Positions 12,839 to 24,961 of a stretch of DNA of 64,000 nt are shown here, piece by piece. The first letter of the stretch is position 1. Each line of letters opens with the position of its first letter. Origin of the DNA: Atriophallophorus winterbourni (taxonomy: Eukaryota > Platyhelminthes > Trematoda > Plagiorchiida > Microphallidae). The translations under genes and the position numbers were made by a program. The stretch spans positions 29,553 through 93,552 of the forward strand of contig JACCGJ010003320.1 in assembly GCA_013407085.1 (NCBI GenBank), read 5' to 3'. The notes beneath the pieces were generated by a model. That model was not told the DNA's origin and ran no database searches. It worked only from the letters and a program-made list of their open reading frames with translations.

Positions 12839-13074
12839 TTCAGTAACAATTTCGGTCCCACCCATCTCCATGTTTAGAATTTTTACTGGCATGGTTGTAA
12901 TGCAGTTAAGCACTTGTTACTGGTGTATTGCTGTCCGTGATGATTATAACTTGGGCAACCTGACAGTTAATTAGCCCATTTGTTGTCTCTGTCTGCGCTG
13001 CACCGCCTAAATCCAGGTTTTCATACAAAAGTTAACTCGTACAAAGTTCTGTTACACAATCATCAACCGAATGC

Positions 13075-14026
13075 CTAACTGTCACACAACCATGAAAAAG
13101 TAAAATACTAAAAGATGGGGAAGTGTGAAACCTAAATATCTATAGAAGAACAAGCACAAACAAAATTGGATGCGGTGCCTACCCCTCGAATGAAACATGC
13201 ATTCAATCAAATTTCGTGAACGAGTAGAGCTACATCAGTACAACAGCTTCCTTGAGGCTATCACTGCCATGCATCATAAAAAGCTTACCTTGTCACTACT
13301 TGACAACATACAATGTCAAGAAAACTACAAGAAAATGCTTAGTGCAAGACCGCCATTGAACACGGTTTCGGGACATATCCTGAAGCGTAACTAGCCATTG
13401 CGATATCTGATCGGCGGGACACGAGCTAGGAAAACGTGCTGCGCCGACTTTGGAAAGGTTACTAGTAAGGGTTTTTAACTGCCTATACCATGTGACGGTT
13501 TGGTCACCCCGAGATTTACGCCAATCAGGATGTGGCGTCGCAAAATAATCCGTTTCGGAAGTCGGTGGTCCGGCATCCGTAAAACGAAACCCAACCAGCG
13601 TAACCTATGCATGTTGATCTGCTTCTCTATATCAACATTACTACCGAAGAGCTTATTTCGGACAGCATCGATGCGTATGCCATTGTACAGTTAACTCGTA
13701 GAATGCTGCGGGGACATCGTTAGTCAAATACTGGGAGACGCTGAATGTTCTGTTTACGTCAGGTCCATTTTCGCACCGATACTGTAATACAGCCCGAACT
13801 CTCGCTTTGTCGTCTCTACCTTTGAGTAATAAATGCTATCCTTTATGACGCCTGGGTTGTCTTAGGTTGCGGAATGCTACGGTTGCCTTAAAAATGCGTA
13901 CCGAGAGCTCGTCCTCTAACGATGCAGAATCATTGATAAAACTACCGAGATACATAAAAAATATTCATTGAAGGCTAAAAAGACAGCTATTGTTGGCTGT
14001 CGATAAGCGTGCTGCAGTTCTGAAAT
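13075..14026 (-). pseudogene. RTE-A LINE C-terminal region and 3' UTR
   Basis: The minus strand reads FMYLGSFINDSASLEDEL near 13960-13900, then VRAVLQY and MLSEISSSVVMLI, typical of the RTE C-terminal part after the RT domain. The 3' UTR follows down to about 13075. The same 3' UTR is found at 24530, 30900 (+), 31540, 35042 and 61110. The frame has several stops. Confidence 0.75.
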
Positions 14027-14298
14027 AAAGGACAAGCAATACACGCGTGCTACTTGGATATTTCAAAAGCATTCGATCGTGTTGACCATTCCCTACTTCT
14101 GCAGAAGCTTGAAAGGCTTGGTATCACTGGAAAGTTGCTGAATTGGCTTAAGGACTAACTAGCAAATCGCACTAACCAGGTACGTGTTGATGATGCATTA
14201 TCCAAACCAATTGCAGCAACTAGCGGAGTTCCCCAAGGCTCAGTCCTTGGTCCGATCCTCTTTCTGATTTATGTCAATGAAATATGTCAAATGTCAAT
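14026..14298 (+). pseudogene. CR1 reverse transcriptase fragment filling the duplication junction
   Basis: From 14031 to 14284 the sequence closely matches 4753-5006 of the upstream CR1: the ACYLDISKAFDRVDH block through SGVPQGSVLGPILF. The frame is broken by TAA near 14157. A short patch, TGTCAAATGTCAATAT, links it to copy 2 at 14299. It lies exactly between the two copies and nowhere else next to these edges. Confidence 0.9.
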
Positions 14299-16735
14299 AT
14301 CGTACCGCGTTGTTACATAACCCAAAGCTTTATTCATTTTATTGTTCAGGTCGACAGCTGCTGTTAGTGAACGTTACATCACTCCAATAATGTCTCCTGA
14401 AGTAAAAGATAAAGAGCACGAAAGGGTGTCAGTTATATCAAGGGTCTGGTAGGTCATAGTTCTACAAATAAACGATTGCTTGAAGTAGAGCGCTGCTCCT
14501 CCGCCATCACCTGAACAATCACGCCGGAATAGAGTTATGCAGAGCAAAGAGAGTTCATTTTCAGACAATGAGCCATGGAACAACGTTTCGGTTATTGCAA
14601 CTATATCTGGCGCCGTTTAACTACAAATACACAAATGCAAATGTATTGATGCACTTAATTGTATTTTTTCGTGAGTAATGACGATGTGTAAACTGAAGTT
14701 ATTTGTCTGATTTCTCTGGAGTCAGACTTAACATGTAGTGATGAATCATGTGGTACGTGATAAGTCTTTAAACGGTGTGATGCCAGATACTTCTGAATAG
14801 TCACTGCATGGGATGATAAAGCATGTGAGCTTATATTGTTCACCGTCCGCCAGAATTGACAATTATGCTTCGGTGTGAATGGCTCTGTCCGACTCGATAT
14901 GGGCGGGACCCACGACGTTTTGGGATTGATTGATTAATTCCATTTGAATAGAAACGCTGCTTTCCGCTGTCGCCAGTGGGTGGAGTGTTTGACTTATGAC
15001 ATTGGATTTTGGTGGACTTAGTCTCAGATACTTGGGTAATGTTTATTTTTATTTTTTCTATTCCGACCTTACTATTTCGTCCCTGGCGCTGATCAATAAC
15101 GTAATCGCTAGGGGTTTCGGTTCATCCCCTTTATATTTTAGCTAAAAAGGAACTCGAAAAGCGTCCTATTAAAAATATCAAGAGAAAACGCAATGTAGCG
15201 CCATTGATTGACTTCGTGCTCTGCGGTTTCCTGATCGATGCTCGAGATGTATTTTCTGGTACACCAAGTAGAACTATACCCTTTCTGTCCCACCGTGGTA
15301 CATGGGGATAAATGCCTCAGTTTGAACCGAGATCCGCCTTAAGTAGGTATACAATCAACAGTACTTTCTCTATATAAGCCTCGCATTTTAGTCTGATATT
15401 TAGCAACCGAGGTTGACCAATATGAGCTGAAGTTTAGTGGCGAGTTAGACGAGTCACTTTGTCTGAGATTACATGTTCAATTTGCATTAGGTGACAAAGT
15501 CCAGACCATTTCTCGAGGTCGCGATTCTTTTTGATATCAAACAGGCTTCCTTGGGACTCGCTAACTTTCATTGATATCACAATTAGTGCGTTCGTAATGC
15601 GTATCGAAACGTTAGAGTTTTTAAAATTTAAACAATTTTGAGCTTGACTTTGTGAGTTGAGTTCAGCAGCGTTGGAGTGCACAGCTGAGGTCGACCGTAA
15701 CAGCAATCCTCTGTAAGAACTTTCTACAGCCGTAGACGTTTTAGCTGATTCCAAAATCGGATCAACCCTGTTTTTTGTCACAGCAATATCCTTAGTCTTA
15801 GATTACTTCATTAGTTGTTCCGAACTCGTTGTATTGATAACATGGTTTAAATCAGTGATCACTTGCGTACTCACAAGATGTATCAATATTTCCTCAATAC
15901 GTCGAAGGCTCAAATCGAAACTGGCCATTATATTTTCTATTTTGGATTCAATAGTATCGGCATCGAGCAAGGATTTAGCTCTACAACAAACACACAGCAG
16001 GCGCATGGAACCCTTTCATTCTTTATTTATACTATTGAATCACGGGCTAAAGAACGGTCACAATTACCATGGATTTTATACATACACAGGAAACACGTTA
16101 TGACTTTACTCGCCACAGGACTCACCGGTTGTTCACACGCTTTGTGCGTGACTTCGGAACAATTCTGCGTATCGAGATGCGTCCTATCAGCTGGGCCGGC
16201 CGTGACCATTGTTGTGTTCGGTGTATTCAGGCCCTTGGCACAGAGGTCAAGTTGGTTCCATGCTGCTGTAAGGTGAACAATCCTCGTTGTCACAGCTTGG
16301 ATATTGTTGTCCCAATGTTGGATCTCATGATGCGATCACAAATGTTAGTAGCCTGAAGTGGGCTGTTCGGCTGAGTGACGGGCGTTCGATCGACTGGTCG
16401 CTGTGGCTGCTTTAGAACTCGTGATATCGTCATTTATCAAATAATCCACTGTAGCTCGTCAACCACAGAAACATGCATTAAAAGGCGTAGCTCGACCTTT
16501 GCAGTGATAGAAAAAACGTAGGAAAACTACCGTGGGAGAAAGCATGACGCGTGAGCAAATTCAGATATTTAAGTCGAAGCAATAACTTTGCGGTGGATCG
16601 GTTGACAAGAACAAAACGAATAAGTTTCGATAGTAATGATCGAAAGTATTACAGAATTCTTAGAATGGGATAAATCCGAACTGATTCGCCGAATATATGA
16701 CCAAAAGTGTCAAAGCAAAAAATGCAAACGCTATA
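14299..16735 (-). pseudogene. CR1-A ORF1 and endonuclease fragment, copy 2
   Basis: Counterpart of 6679-9115. The PHD-like finger lies at about 16180-15960, the ORF1 middle part at 15781-15434, and the endonuclease N-terminal part at 14583-14374. A few substitutions separate it from copy 1 (near 15290-15370, for example). The GDFN part of the endonuclease is absent because the copy starts at 14299. Confidence 0.8.
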
Positions 16736-18479
16736 GAGAATACTATGGTTATACGTGTACATGTTCACCATTAAAAGAAAAGATTTCCATGTAACGGCAC
16801 TTCATCTTTTTAAAACATTGGGAGGGCATTTGCCACGTGCACTTATAAATAAACTTCCGTGTTAGCAACAATTATTCATCCGGATCAGATATTATTTCAC
16901 ACCACAACATTAAATTATTACTTATCGCATTTATATATTTTCATTTTGAGACAAGAGATTCAAATCACCACATTAATTTATACCAATTTTGCGCGCAAAT
17001 CAACGTCATTCTTTGTTAAAATAAACTCAAGTAATGGCAGCGGCAAGTTTGACTTCAATACCTCGGCGGCCTCCCTCCGCTGCTGGTACAGATGCTCGCA
17101 TTTCATGTCGCGTTGTGATGAACAGCAACATTGGTTCCATAATGCTCACTATAAGAAAAGCTTTGGATGCTTCCTTTAACGTGAGTAGTTATGGCGCTAC
17201 TCTTATTTTCTGTACTGCCGCGTATAATTGCATTATTAAGCTGTGAAAAGATTTTCACTATAAATTGTATAAGGGAATCACAAGTTCGACTTGTTTGTAA
17301 TGCATTTTGCTGCTTTACCATATTTTATCAAACATGGCACATAACCACTCTAACGAGAAGTGGTCTGTTGCTCATATCCTGATTGCAGTTACTGCAAATA
17401 TATTTCTCAACCCCCCGTCTTTTCTCTATAGTCGGTCTCGGAACGTGCACTGCCATTTAGACTGATAATTATAAATTTATCGGAATGCATTTGATCGTTA
17501 AATATACGAGTGATGCATCTTATGTGTGAACACCGTTTGCTTACGATATCCGTGGAAATAACTTCTGCTGTAATGCGAATTGCAATCGTTTGTCAAACAA
17601 TGTTAAATGTATTCACCTCGTTAGTTCACTTTGATCTTTTCTTATCAGCGAATGATTTGTAAATGAATGTCATCTTATTAAAGTTATCTTCAATACCATG
17701 CTGCATTTTGCACGAAGGTGAATTTGATTCCTCGCTCTAGAGAATTATCTTTTCTAACGGCAATGTATCTTCTAAAGTATTGGGGATATCTTGGTCTATA
17801 GTATAAGTAAATTACTTTAGCCAAAATGAGCATTCGTCGCGAATTTTTTTCTTTCTCGCCCACCAAGTTCACTAACCTACTAACACATTTATTGGCTCTG
17901 GTTGAAAATTTTTTCAGTGACCACGCATATAAATAATGCTTGTGATTCTCAAATGTGTTTCAGTCGTTCATGTGAACTCAAAATCTACAAAATTTGTCAA
18001 AATATAAGTTACATGTCACATGACATGAATCTAGTCTGTTTTGCGTTGAGTCCTCTAATAATTTCGAACAAAGTATTGATTAGATTTAAAACTAATCGCA
18101 TGCGACGCTAATGCTATGTATTCCCGTGCACCACGTCATTGACTAACCATCCGATCGTTCCTCTATACCAGGTTCTGCGAAGAAGGCGCTTAAAGATGTT
18201 TTAATTAACCAGCCATAGCAACTGAACTAACGAGCATTTCTTTCGTTTCTTTGCCTTGTGCTCTAACACCCATGTGGAGACATCTACCGTACAAATATAA
18301 GTGAATCCAGCTCACATTGAAATGGGGTTGGGCATTTTACACGGATTACTGTGTGACTAACAATCAGTGGCTTGTTTGGGTATATATAATCTCTTGGAGA
18401 TTTACGATAAAATCAATAGCCTGAAACGCCCTAGTTTGTTGTTCCCCAACATAATATCTGAGCAACGCCTTACAATCCG
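16736..18479. other. Unrecognised stretch within duplication copy 2
   Basis: Counterpart of 9116-10859. It contains the same short open frames with no domain I can identify. Confidence 0.55.
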
Positions 18480-18942
18480 TTGGAGATAATCATTAATTGC
18501 TCTGATTTTTCAAGAATGGACAGCATGATTCCTGTGCAAATCTTCAATCTTTCACATCCGTGTGTAACTGACTGGGATTCGTGCCGGTCGAGGTTATAGA
18601 TAAAATCTTTACACCGAATATTACTCGAGCAACACCACGTGTTTCGTAGATCAACTATTGGGGTATACCTGAACATCCGCATTTAATTAAATCAATAGCA
18701 AGTCAATGGGACTGTCTGCTGATACAAGGGGCGCTCTTGATGTATGTAGGGATTTTTAAATGATTATATTGCCAATGTTGTAAAAGGATATCGGCGTACG
18801 GATAGTTGATATCCTCGTTCAGTATCTCCAACGAGGTGCAGATGGGCTTCCCTTTCTCGCCGTTTTTGAATTCTACATTGACGATGTTACTAGCTTGTCT
18901 GGGGTCGCGGGGTTTAAATTCTACCGCGTGAGTGGACTACTG

Positions 18943-19178
18943 CACGGACGTGCAATCGTGCAACATTTCTGTGCTGTACGGCTAACATCGTGCTAAATTG
19001 ATTGGCCAACGGTAGTGAGCTGCATGCTGAAACACGCTGGAGTCTCACTACCATTTCTATCCCCCCCTCATATCTGTCTAGGCCTGGGCAACCTGACAGT
19101 ATCTTAGCCCACGTGCAGTCTCTGACTGTGCGGCACTTTGCCTGGACCAGACTTGTGCTTTCATACCATATCATATAC
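18943..19178 (+). repeat. SINE-like dispersed repeat, copy 2 of 11325-11560
   Basis: Same unit as 11325-11560, near full length, including the GGTAGTGAG / CTCACTACC hairpin. It was duplicated with its surroundings and did not insert independently. Confidence 0.85.
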
Positions 19179-20084
19179 TGATCTAGAGTACGTGGATGGC
19201 ATCCCACTTCTAGGAAACGGACCTCGTACAATCCGGATGGACTTGGCACTTTGAAGCATTAAGGTATGGACGGGAGCCATTCTTCACCAAATCTAACTGT
19301 CTGATATCAATCTAGAACTAGTTGATAGCTTCGTTTATCTCGGCATTTGTATCTGTGTCTAAGATGAGATCCCACCGATTATATGCTAAACGGGTCTAGA
19401 ATTTACTGAGAGTTGTCATGTATGGCGACTACCCGATGCTTCACCCCATTATAAAGATCGAGTATACAACCCAGTCGTACGTGCTACACTTTTCTATGGT
19501 CGCGAAGCCCGGTCTATTCATCGGCTTTCTTTGGCACATTTGCCTGCACAGGGTTGCTTACATCTGGTGGCGGCATCGTGTTCTTAATATGGATGTCTGC
19601 AAATGAGTGTTTGTATCAAGAGAATGTGAGCTGAGAGAAATGCTTATGCGATGTTTGGGGCGTTTAAGAATGGCTCGTTGCCAATTTACCGTACCGCGCA
19701 TTACTCACAGGACCTGGTAGAGGCTAGAGCAACAAACAGGTGGCCAATCCATTACTTGGGACGCTAGAATGAAGAAGCTCATCATAGTGCTAATTTAAGT
19801 CCTATGTATCTGTTTGCCTAGGTGAGGCCCAAAAAACGAATCTAATAGTTGTTTGAAAACCTAAGTCAGTGGCGCTAATGTCGATTATTATGTGTGTTAA
19901 TTTTATCCTATAGCATTGTATCCTATTTTATGAAAAATCACAAAGTTGCTTGAAGTGAAACCACATGAACGTTATGTTTTTACGTGCATTCGCATATTTC
20001 GGTTGCTTGTCTGCCTTTTCTGCTTCGTATTGTTTACCACCTTGGCTGACTCCAGACCTGTGCTTCATGAAAACATCCCAGGTC

Positions 20085-20255
20085 AACGGTAGTGAGCTGC
20101 ATGCTGAAACACGCTTGAGTCTCACTACCATTTCTATTTCCACCCTCATATTTGTCTAGGCCTTTGCAACCTGACAGTATCTTAGCCCATGTGCAGTCTC
20201 TGACTGTGCGGCACTTTGTCTGAATCAGGCTTGTGATTTCATACATATACATACT
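20085..20255 (+). repeat. SINE-like dispersed repeat, 5'-deleted copy
   Basis: Counterpart of 12590-12838. The sequence jumps from GAAAACATC straight to GGTCAACGGTAGTGAG, so the first part of the unit and about 130 bp before it are missing. Confidence 0.85.
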
Positions 20256-20499
20256 CTACAGGTTCAGTAACAATTTCGGTCCCACCCATCTCCATGTTTT
20301 TAGAATTCTTACTGGCATAGTTGTAATGCAGTTAAGCACTTGTTACTGGTGTATTGCTGTCCGTGATGATTATAACTTGGGCAACCTGACAGTTAATTAG
20401 CCCATTTGTTGTCTCTGTCTGCGCTGCACCGCCTAAATCCAGGTTTTCATACAAAAGTTAACTCGTACAAAGTTCTGTTACACAATCATCAACCGAATG

Positions 20500-23400
20500 C
20501 CTAACTGTCACACAACCATGAAAAAGTAAAATACTAAAAGATGGGGAAGTGTGAAACCTAAATATCTATAGAAGAACAAGCACAAACAAAATTGGATGCG
20601 GTGCCTACCCCTCGAATGAAACATGCATTCAATCAAATTTCGTGAACGAGTAGAGCTACATCAGTACAACAGCTTCCTTGAGGCTATCACTGCCATGCAT
20701 CATAAAAAGCTTACCTTGTCACTACTTGACAACATACAATGTCAAGAAAACTACAAGAAAATGCTTAGTGCAAGACCGCCATTGAACACGGTTTCGGGAC
20801 ATATCCTGAAGCGTAACTAGCCATTGCGATATCTGATCGGCGGGACACGAGCTAGGAAAACGTGCTGCGCCGACTTTGGAAAGGTTACTAGTAAGGGTTT
20901 TTAACTGCCTATACCATGTGACGGTTTGGTCACCCCGAGATTTACGCCAATCAGGATGTGGCGTCGCAAAATAATCCGTTTCGGAAGTCGGTGGTCCGGC
21001 ATCCGTAAAACGAAACCCAACCAGCGTAACCTATGCATGTTGATCTGCTTCTCTATATCAACATTACTACCGAAGAGCTTATTTCGGACAGCATCGATGC
21101 GTATGCCATTGTACAGTTAACTCGTAGAATGCTGCGGGTACATCGTTTGTCAAATACTGGGAGACGCTGAATGTTCTGTTTACGTCAGGTCCAAGTTTCG
21201 CACCGATACTGTAATACAGCCCGAACTCTCGCTTTGTCGTCTCTACCTTTGAGTAATAAATGCTATCCTTTATGACGCCAGGGTTGTCTTAGGTTGCGGA
21301 ATGCTACGGTTGCCTTAGAAATGCGTACCGAGAGCTCGTCATCTAACGATGCAGAATCATTGATAAAACTACCGAGATACATAAAAAATATTCATTGAAG
21401 GCTAAAAAGACAGCTATTATTGGCTGTCGATAAGCGTGCTGCAGTTCTAAAATATGTTGAAGAGTGACAATGTGGTGGAAACAGCCCTTGTATCTGTGAT
21501 TCCTTATGCGATGTTAATCTTCGAAGGCAGATGGACGTTAATAATCTCGCATTGATGAGTGTGAGACTTATCCCAAGATGATTCGAGCAGGAGCATCGCA
21601 CACCTTTTTCAATATCGGTATGATAACCGATTCTCTTCAACTCTGAGGACGGGTTCTGACAACCACACTTCAAGGCGAAGATCGCCTGATGTATTGATTA
21701 GGACTTGGCCACCTTGAACAAATAGGCGGCATCTCATCAGGGCCAGCAGTATTAAATCGTTTCATGGATTCGAATACATGCTTTAACTTCTAAATCACTA
21801 GGGAGATCTACGATAACTGGCTGTGCATCATACTGCTTCAAATGAGGCAATGAATCCGTCGCAGGTGACCAACTGAATTGTTCTTCAAAATGTTCGGTCC
21901 AGTGTGAGAGGGGGCTATTCTTATTAGTGATAAGAGTACCGTCTAATTCAGTGATAGTCTCACTCACTCCTTTGTTCGTAAGACCCGTCGATCGAATAAG
22001 TTGAAAGAGTTTTCGCACGTTACCAGCATTATTCGCTATTTCCATTTGTTCGAACTTATTTGGCCATTACTTTTCTCTGTCTAGTCTTAAGCTCCGTTTA
22101 AGTTCATTCATCACGCGTCTACGTTCTGTATTGCGTCCTGGACCATGAGGTATTTGGCGTCGCTGATGAAGAATTTCAATAGAGCCCTGTGAAATCCAGT
22201 GGGACTTTTGAGCCAGTTGCGTAGTCTCGGGTTGTTATTGCGGCGGCTCGCATAATCCCTGCTATTTTGTTCCACCTTTCATCGGCAGTTGCACACGGAG
22301 CAACTGGGAGTGAGTTACTCAAGGTGGTCCTATAAATGTCTTGAACTGCAGGCAGAGAGAATTTTTCGACCACAATGCGTTTCCCATTCGAAGACTTCAT
22401 ACCGCAGAACTTTAACGACAACCTTATGCTCTGTTCAAACTCATTCCTTACGCTCCGTATTGTGTCCAGGACCCTAAGGTATTTGGCGTCGCTGGTGAAT
22501 AAATTCTATAGAGCGCGGTGAAATCCAGTGGGACTTTAGGGTTAATTGTTTAGTCCCATGGGCTGATATTGCGGCGACCCGCGTAATCCACCTTTCATCG
22601 GCAGTTGCACACAGCAACTGAGATTTGTCCTATAAAGTTTTTGGCCTGCTGACTGAGAGAATTTTTCGACCGCAATGTGTTCCCCATTAGAAGGCTTCGT
22701 ACTGGAGAACTTTAACGAGATCCTACGTCGCACAAAAGCATGATGTGAATCTACGCATGTATTCCAAACGGAGCGACTGTCTTCAATGCAACCTCTCCAG
22801 CGTGCGCCATGTGGCACATCGACATTTTTTATGGTGAAAGGAAGTACTGCTAATGAATAATCTAGATTGTGCGCAGAATTGTATGAACCGTTCACCATTA
22901 TCCTTGCGTTGGCCTTCAAGACCAAATATACCACCTAATTGTGATTCAGATGTATCTAAGCTACCCAATCTGGCATTCATATCTGTTAAGACAACAATAT
23001 CTGAGCTTTTTGCACGTCGCAAAAGAGCGTATAAATCGTCGTAGAAGGCGTTCTCGTTGTCGGAATAGGTGTTAGTTGCTACAATAAACGCACCTCTGAT
23101 TAGAAGATTTTGAGTTTGGTCTAATATCAGTGGCTAGTCTAACTGCACATATCCTGTTATTGCAAGGAATCCAATCGATTAGACTGGATTCGGCACGTGA
23201 ATTCTGCTTTATACCAACACCCGCCTTTCCTGAAATGGCAACTGCATTATCACCGAAGCGGTGCAAAAAGTAGCGAGTCGAAAGGTTTGGGGCAGTAAGT
23301 TCAGTAATTATAGACGTATCATATCAGCGCGTTTCCGATAAACAGTAGACATTTGGTAAGAGCCGACGCAGCTTGCTGGCCCTTTTTGTCTGAGGGTTCT

Positions 23401-23690
23401 GACATTCATAGCTGCGATGTGAGCAGAGGCCCGTGGTTTCAGTAAGTGATCTGTAGGTACGCGAATAGAGGATGTTCCAACATATTCAGCGCGATCTTTT
23501 CTACGGCTGAGATTGACAGAAGGAGAGTTGAAGATGGATGGGAAGGGTCAGAAACAGTTAAGAGAGTAGAGCCAGCAGTAGCTTGTGTTCGCTTACCCAC
23601 CCTGCTGTATGCAGCAGGTAAGGCGACCCTGTTTATCGTGCGTGACGGCCGATGCACTATAGAGTTGGATTTTGTAGTTATTGTCATGGT
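20500..23690 (-). pseudogene. RTE-A LINE: endonuclease to 3' UTR with RT core deleted
   Basis: Minus-strand SR2-like element. It has upstream coding traces at 23687-23439 and endonuclease pieces AGVGIKQNSRAESS (23266-23072) and VVLTDMNARLGS with SQLGGIFGLE (23022-22783). The linker (LFQLIRSTGLTNKG, HWTEHFEEQF) spans 22045-21752. C-terminal FMYLGSFIND lies near 21390, then the 3' UTR to 20500. The space between linker and C-terminus (about 21750-21390) is far too short for an RT domain, so the catalytic core is lost. The linker carries an internal tandem duplication (22090-22722). The part below 21452 belongs to duplication copy 2. Confidence 0.8.
22090..22722 (-). repeat. Internal tandem duplication in the RTE-A linker
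   Basis: About 300 bp are present twice in direct orientation (22090-22411 and 22427-22722). Shared blocks include GGTATTTGGCGTCGCTG, GTGAAATCCAGTGGGACTTT and GAGAGAATTTTTCGACC. The copies have diverged, and the second has small deletions. Confidence 0.85.
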
Positions 23691-23854
23691 TGTATGAGGG
23701 CTGGGATACTGCCAAGTCGCCGATGACTAGACAGGAGAACAATCTAGGTTATCGACCAAAGCCTATGGCTAAAAAGCCTGACCACTAGACAGCGGGTTAG
23801 GTTGAGACCGCGTTCGTCTGACCTCTATCCATTGACCCGGTATGAGTATGATGG

Positions 23855-24045
23855 TATGAAAGCACAAGCCTGATCCAGGCAAAGTGCTCACAGTTAGAGA
23901 CTGCACGTGGGCGAAGATACTGTCAGGTTGTCCAGGCTTAGATAGATATGAGAAGGCAAAAATAACAAGAAATGGTAGTGAGACTCCAGCCTGTTTCAGC
24001 ATGCAGCTCACTACCGTTGGCCAATCAATTTAGCACGGTATGAGT
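23855..24045 (-). repeat. SINE-like dispersed repeat, minus orientation
   Basis: Reverse complement of the 230-bp unit, from GTATGAAAGCACAAGCCTG through CTGTCAGGTTGTCCAGGC to the hairpin arms and CAATTTAGCACGGT. It lies about 165 bp beyond the 5' end of the RTE-A at 23690. Confidence 0.85.
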
Positions 24046-24287
24046 AGCTCTGAAGATGCCCACAGAGCACCACCCAGCATAGCTCAACGGGTCATGAAGG
24101 TATACAGACAATCGCACCACGTTAAGGTCTTGTTTCAGCGCGATGCGCAAACTAGATCCGGTAAAAACCAAACTGTCTTGAATATTTTGGGTTATGGCAA
24201 TAGACCGCTTTGCTAGCGGTGTGTCTTAATAACTTAAATTACCATAAATATAAAACACATTTGCATGCATCTCCTTCACACAAAACA

Positions 24288-24329
24288 CCCCACGACCGGT
24301 TTCGTGCTGTTTGCACTCATCAGGTAGGG
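24288..24329 (-). ncRNA. Hammerhead ribozyme, subfamily B, apparently intact
   Basis: Minus strand, 5' to 3': stem I arm CCCTAC (24329-24324), core CTGATGA (24323-24317), stem II GTGC - AAACA - GCAC (24316-24304), core GAA (24303-24301). Stem III is ACC/GGT with no loop (24300-24295), then cleavage-site C (24294) and stem I arm GTGGGG (24293-24288). Stem I pairs over all six positions with one T-G wobble. Every conserved core base of a hammerhead is present. A stem III this short is known from hammerheads in Penelope-like elements, which may act as dimers. No PLE coding sequence adjoins it here. Confidence 0.85.
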
Positions 24330-24529
24330 AGCGTATGATCAGGATCCGCACGCGCTTAAATTACCATATTTCCAAAAAAACTAAGCTAGTATTTCGTGAT
24401 TCGTATCATTCCTAACGAAAAAGGGTTTCACTGCTAATTTCAAAGAAAATCTATCAAGCTTCTCTAAACGGCTTTGTGTTAGTGTAAAACTGCAATCATG
24501 ACACGATAAGTTTCAAAAATGATCAGGAA

Positions 24530-24800
24530 TCGTGGGACCAGAATAGATTTGGAACCCCTAGGCGATTAAGCACAATCACACTGGGATGAGATGTTTACAC
24601 CTCGAATCAAACACGCAATCAATCAAGTGCTGTAAGCTAGTATGCCAACATCAGCACCATAACTTTCTTATGACCGTCGCTGTCATACATTATAAAAAGG
24701 TTTCTTTGCTACTTCTGTTAACAACATGTACGATTATTCGAACATTCCAAGACGATATCTACAACAAGATCGGCACTAAACAGCGATGGACATGTCAAAT
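24530..24800 (-). pseudogene. RTE-A 3' UTR fragment
   Basis: Matches the RTE-A 3' end seen at 13075-13390: GGGATGAGATGTTTACACCTC, AATCAAACACGCAATCAATCAAG and the CTGTCATACATTATAAAAAGG block. It has no coding part and is isolated from other RTE-A pieces. Confidence 0.65.
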
Positions 24801-24961
24801 GCATTCCTTGCTGATGTTAAGGAGGCGGAGAGATCTGATTGAATCTAAGCGATTGTGCTTTTTGTCGTTGAAAGTTAAACGATGACTTTTGGAAACTTGG
24901 AATTATTTCCACATGTGCGGTGCAGGTTTCATCTTGAATCGAATAGGTATTTAGTAATGGT

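Larger units (their letters stand above)
10860..12960 (+). pseudogene. RTE-A LINE, reverse transcriptase and 3' end, degenerate
   Basis: Plus-strand traces of an RTE-clade (SR2-like) reverse transcriptase: RAGRGCIDKIFT near 10960, then a corrupted GVQQGCPLSPFLFN block (reads EVQMGFPFSPFL) near 11200. A YLG motif (SFVYLGICI) lies near 11715, followed by the C-terminal RVAYIWWRHRVLNMDVC near 11930-11985. The 3' end runs to about 12960 with TTAAGCACTTGTTACTGG. Two SINE-like repeats interrupt it (11325-11560 and 12590-12838). Many stops and shifts; no intact catalytic YADD was found. It faces another RTE-A fragment tail to tail. Confidence 0.75.
6679..14026 (+). repeat. Large direct duplication, copy 1
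   Basis: Homology to 14299-21452 begins at TATCGTACCGCG and ends at GCTGCAGTTCT. The offset is 7620 bp up to about 10970, 7618 bp after a 2-bp deletion in copy 2, and 7426 bp after copy 2 loses about 190 bp at the equivalent of 12459-12651. By eye the copies differ only at scattered single bases, for example around 7680-7770. The left edge is continuous with the rest of the CR1-A endonuclease, so this edge is the original one. Confidence 0.95.
18480..20395 (+). pseudogene. RTE-A LINE reverse transcriptase and 3' end, copy 2
   Basis: Counterpart of 10860-12960. The same RT and C-terminal traces occur 7618 bp downstream, with a 2-bp deletion in the RAGRGCIDK region. It carries SINE-like repeats at 18943-19178 and 20085-20255. 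Confidence 0.7.
14299..21452 (+). repeat. Large direct duplication, copy 2
   Basis: Second copy of 6679-14026, in the same orientation. The left edge cuts the CR1-A endonuclease abruptly. The right edge (21452) runs on into the rest of an RTE-A element, so the right edge of this copy is the original one. Net shortening is about 194 bp, mostly one deletion of about 190 bp near 20076. Confidence 0.95.
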
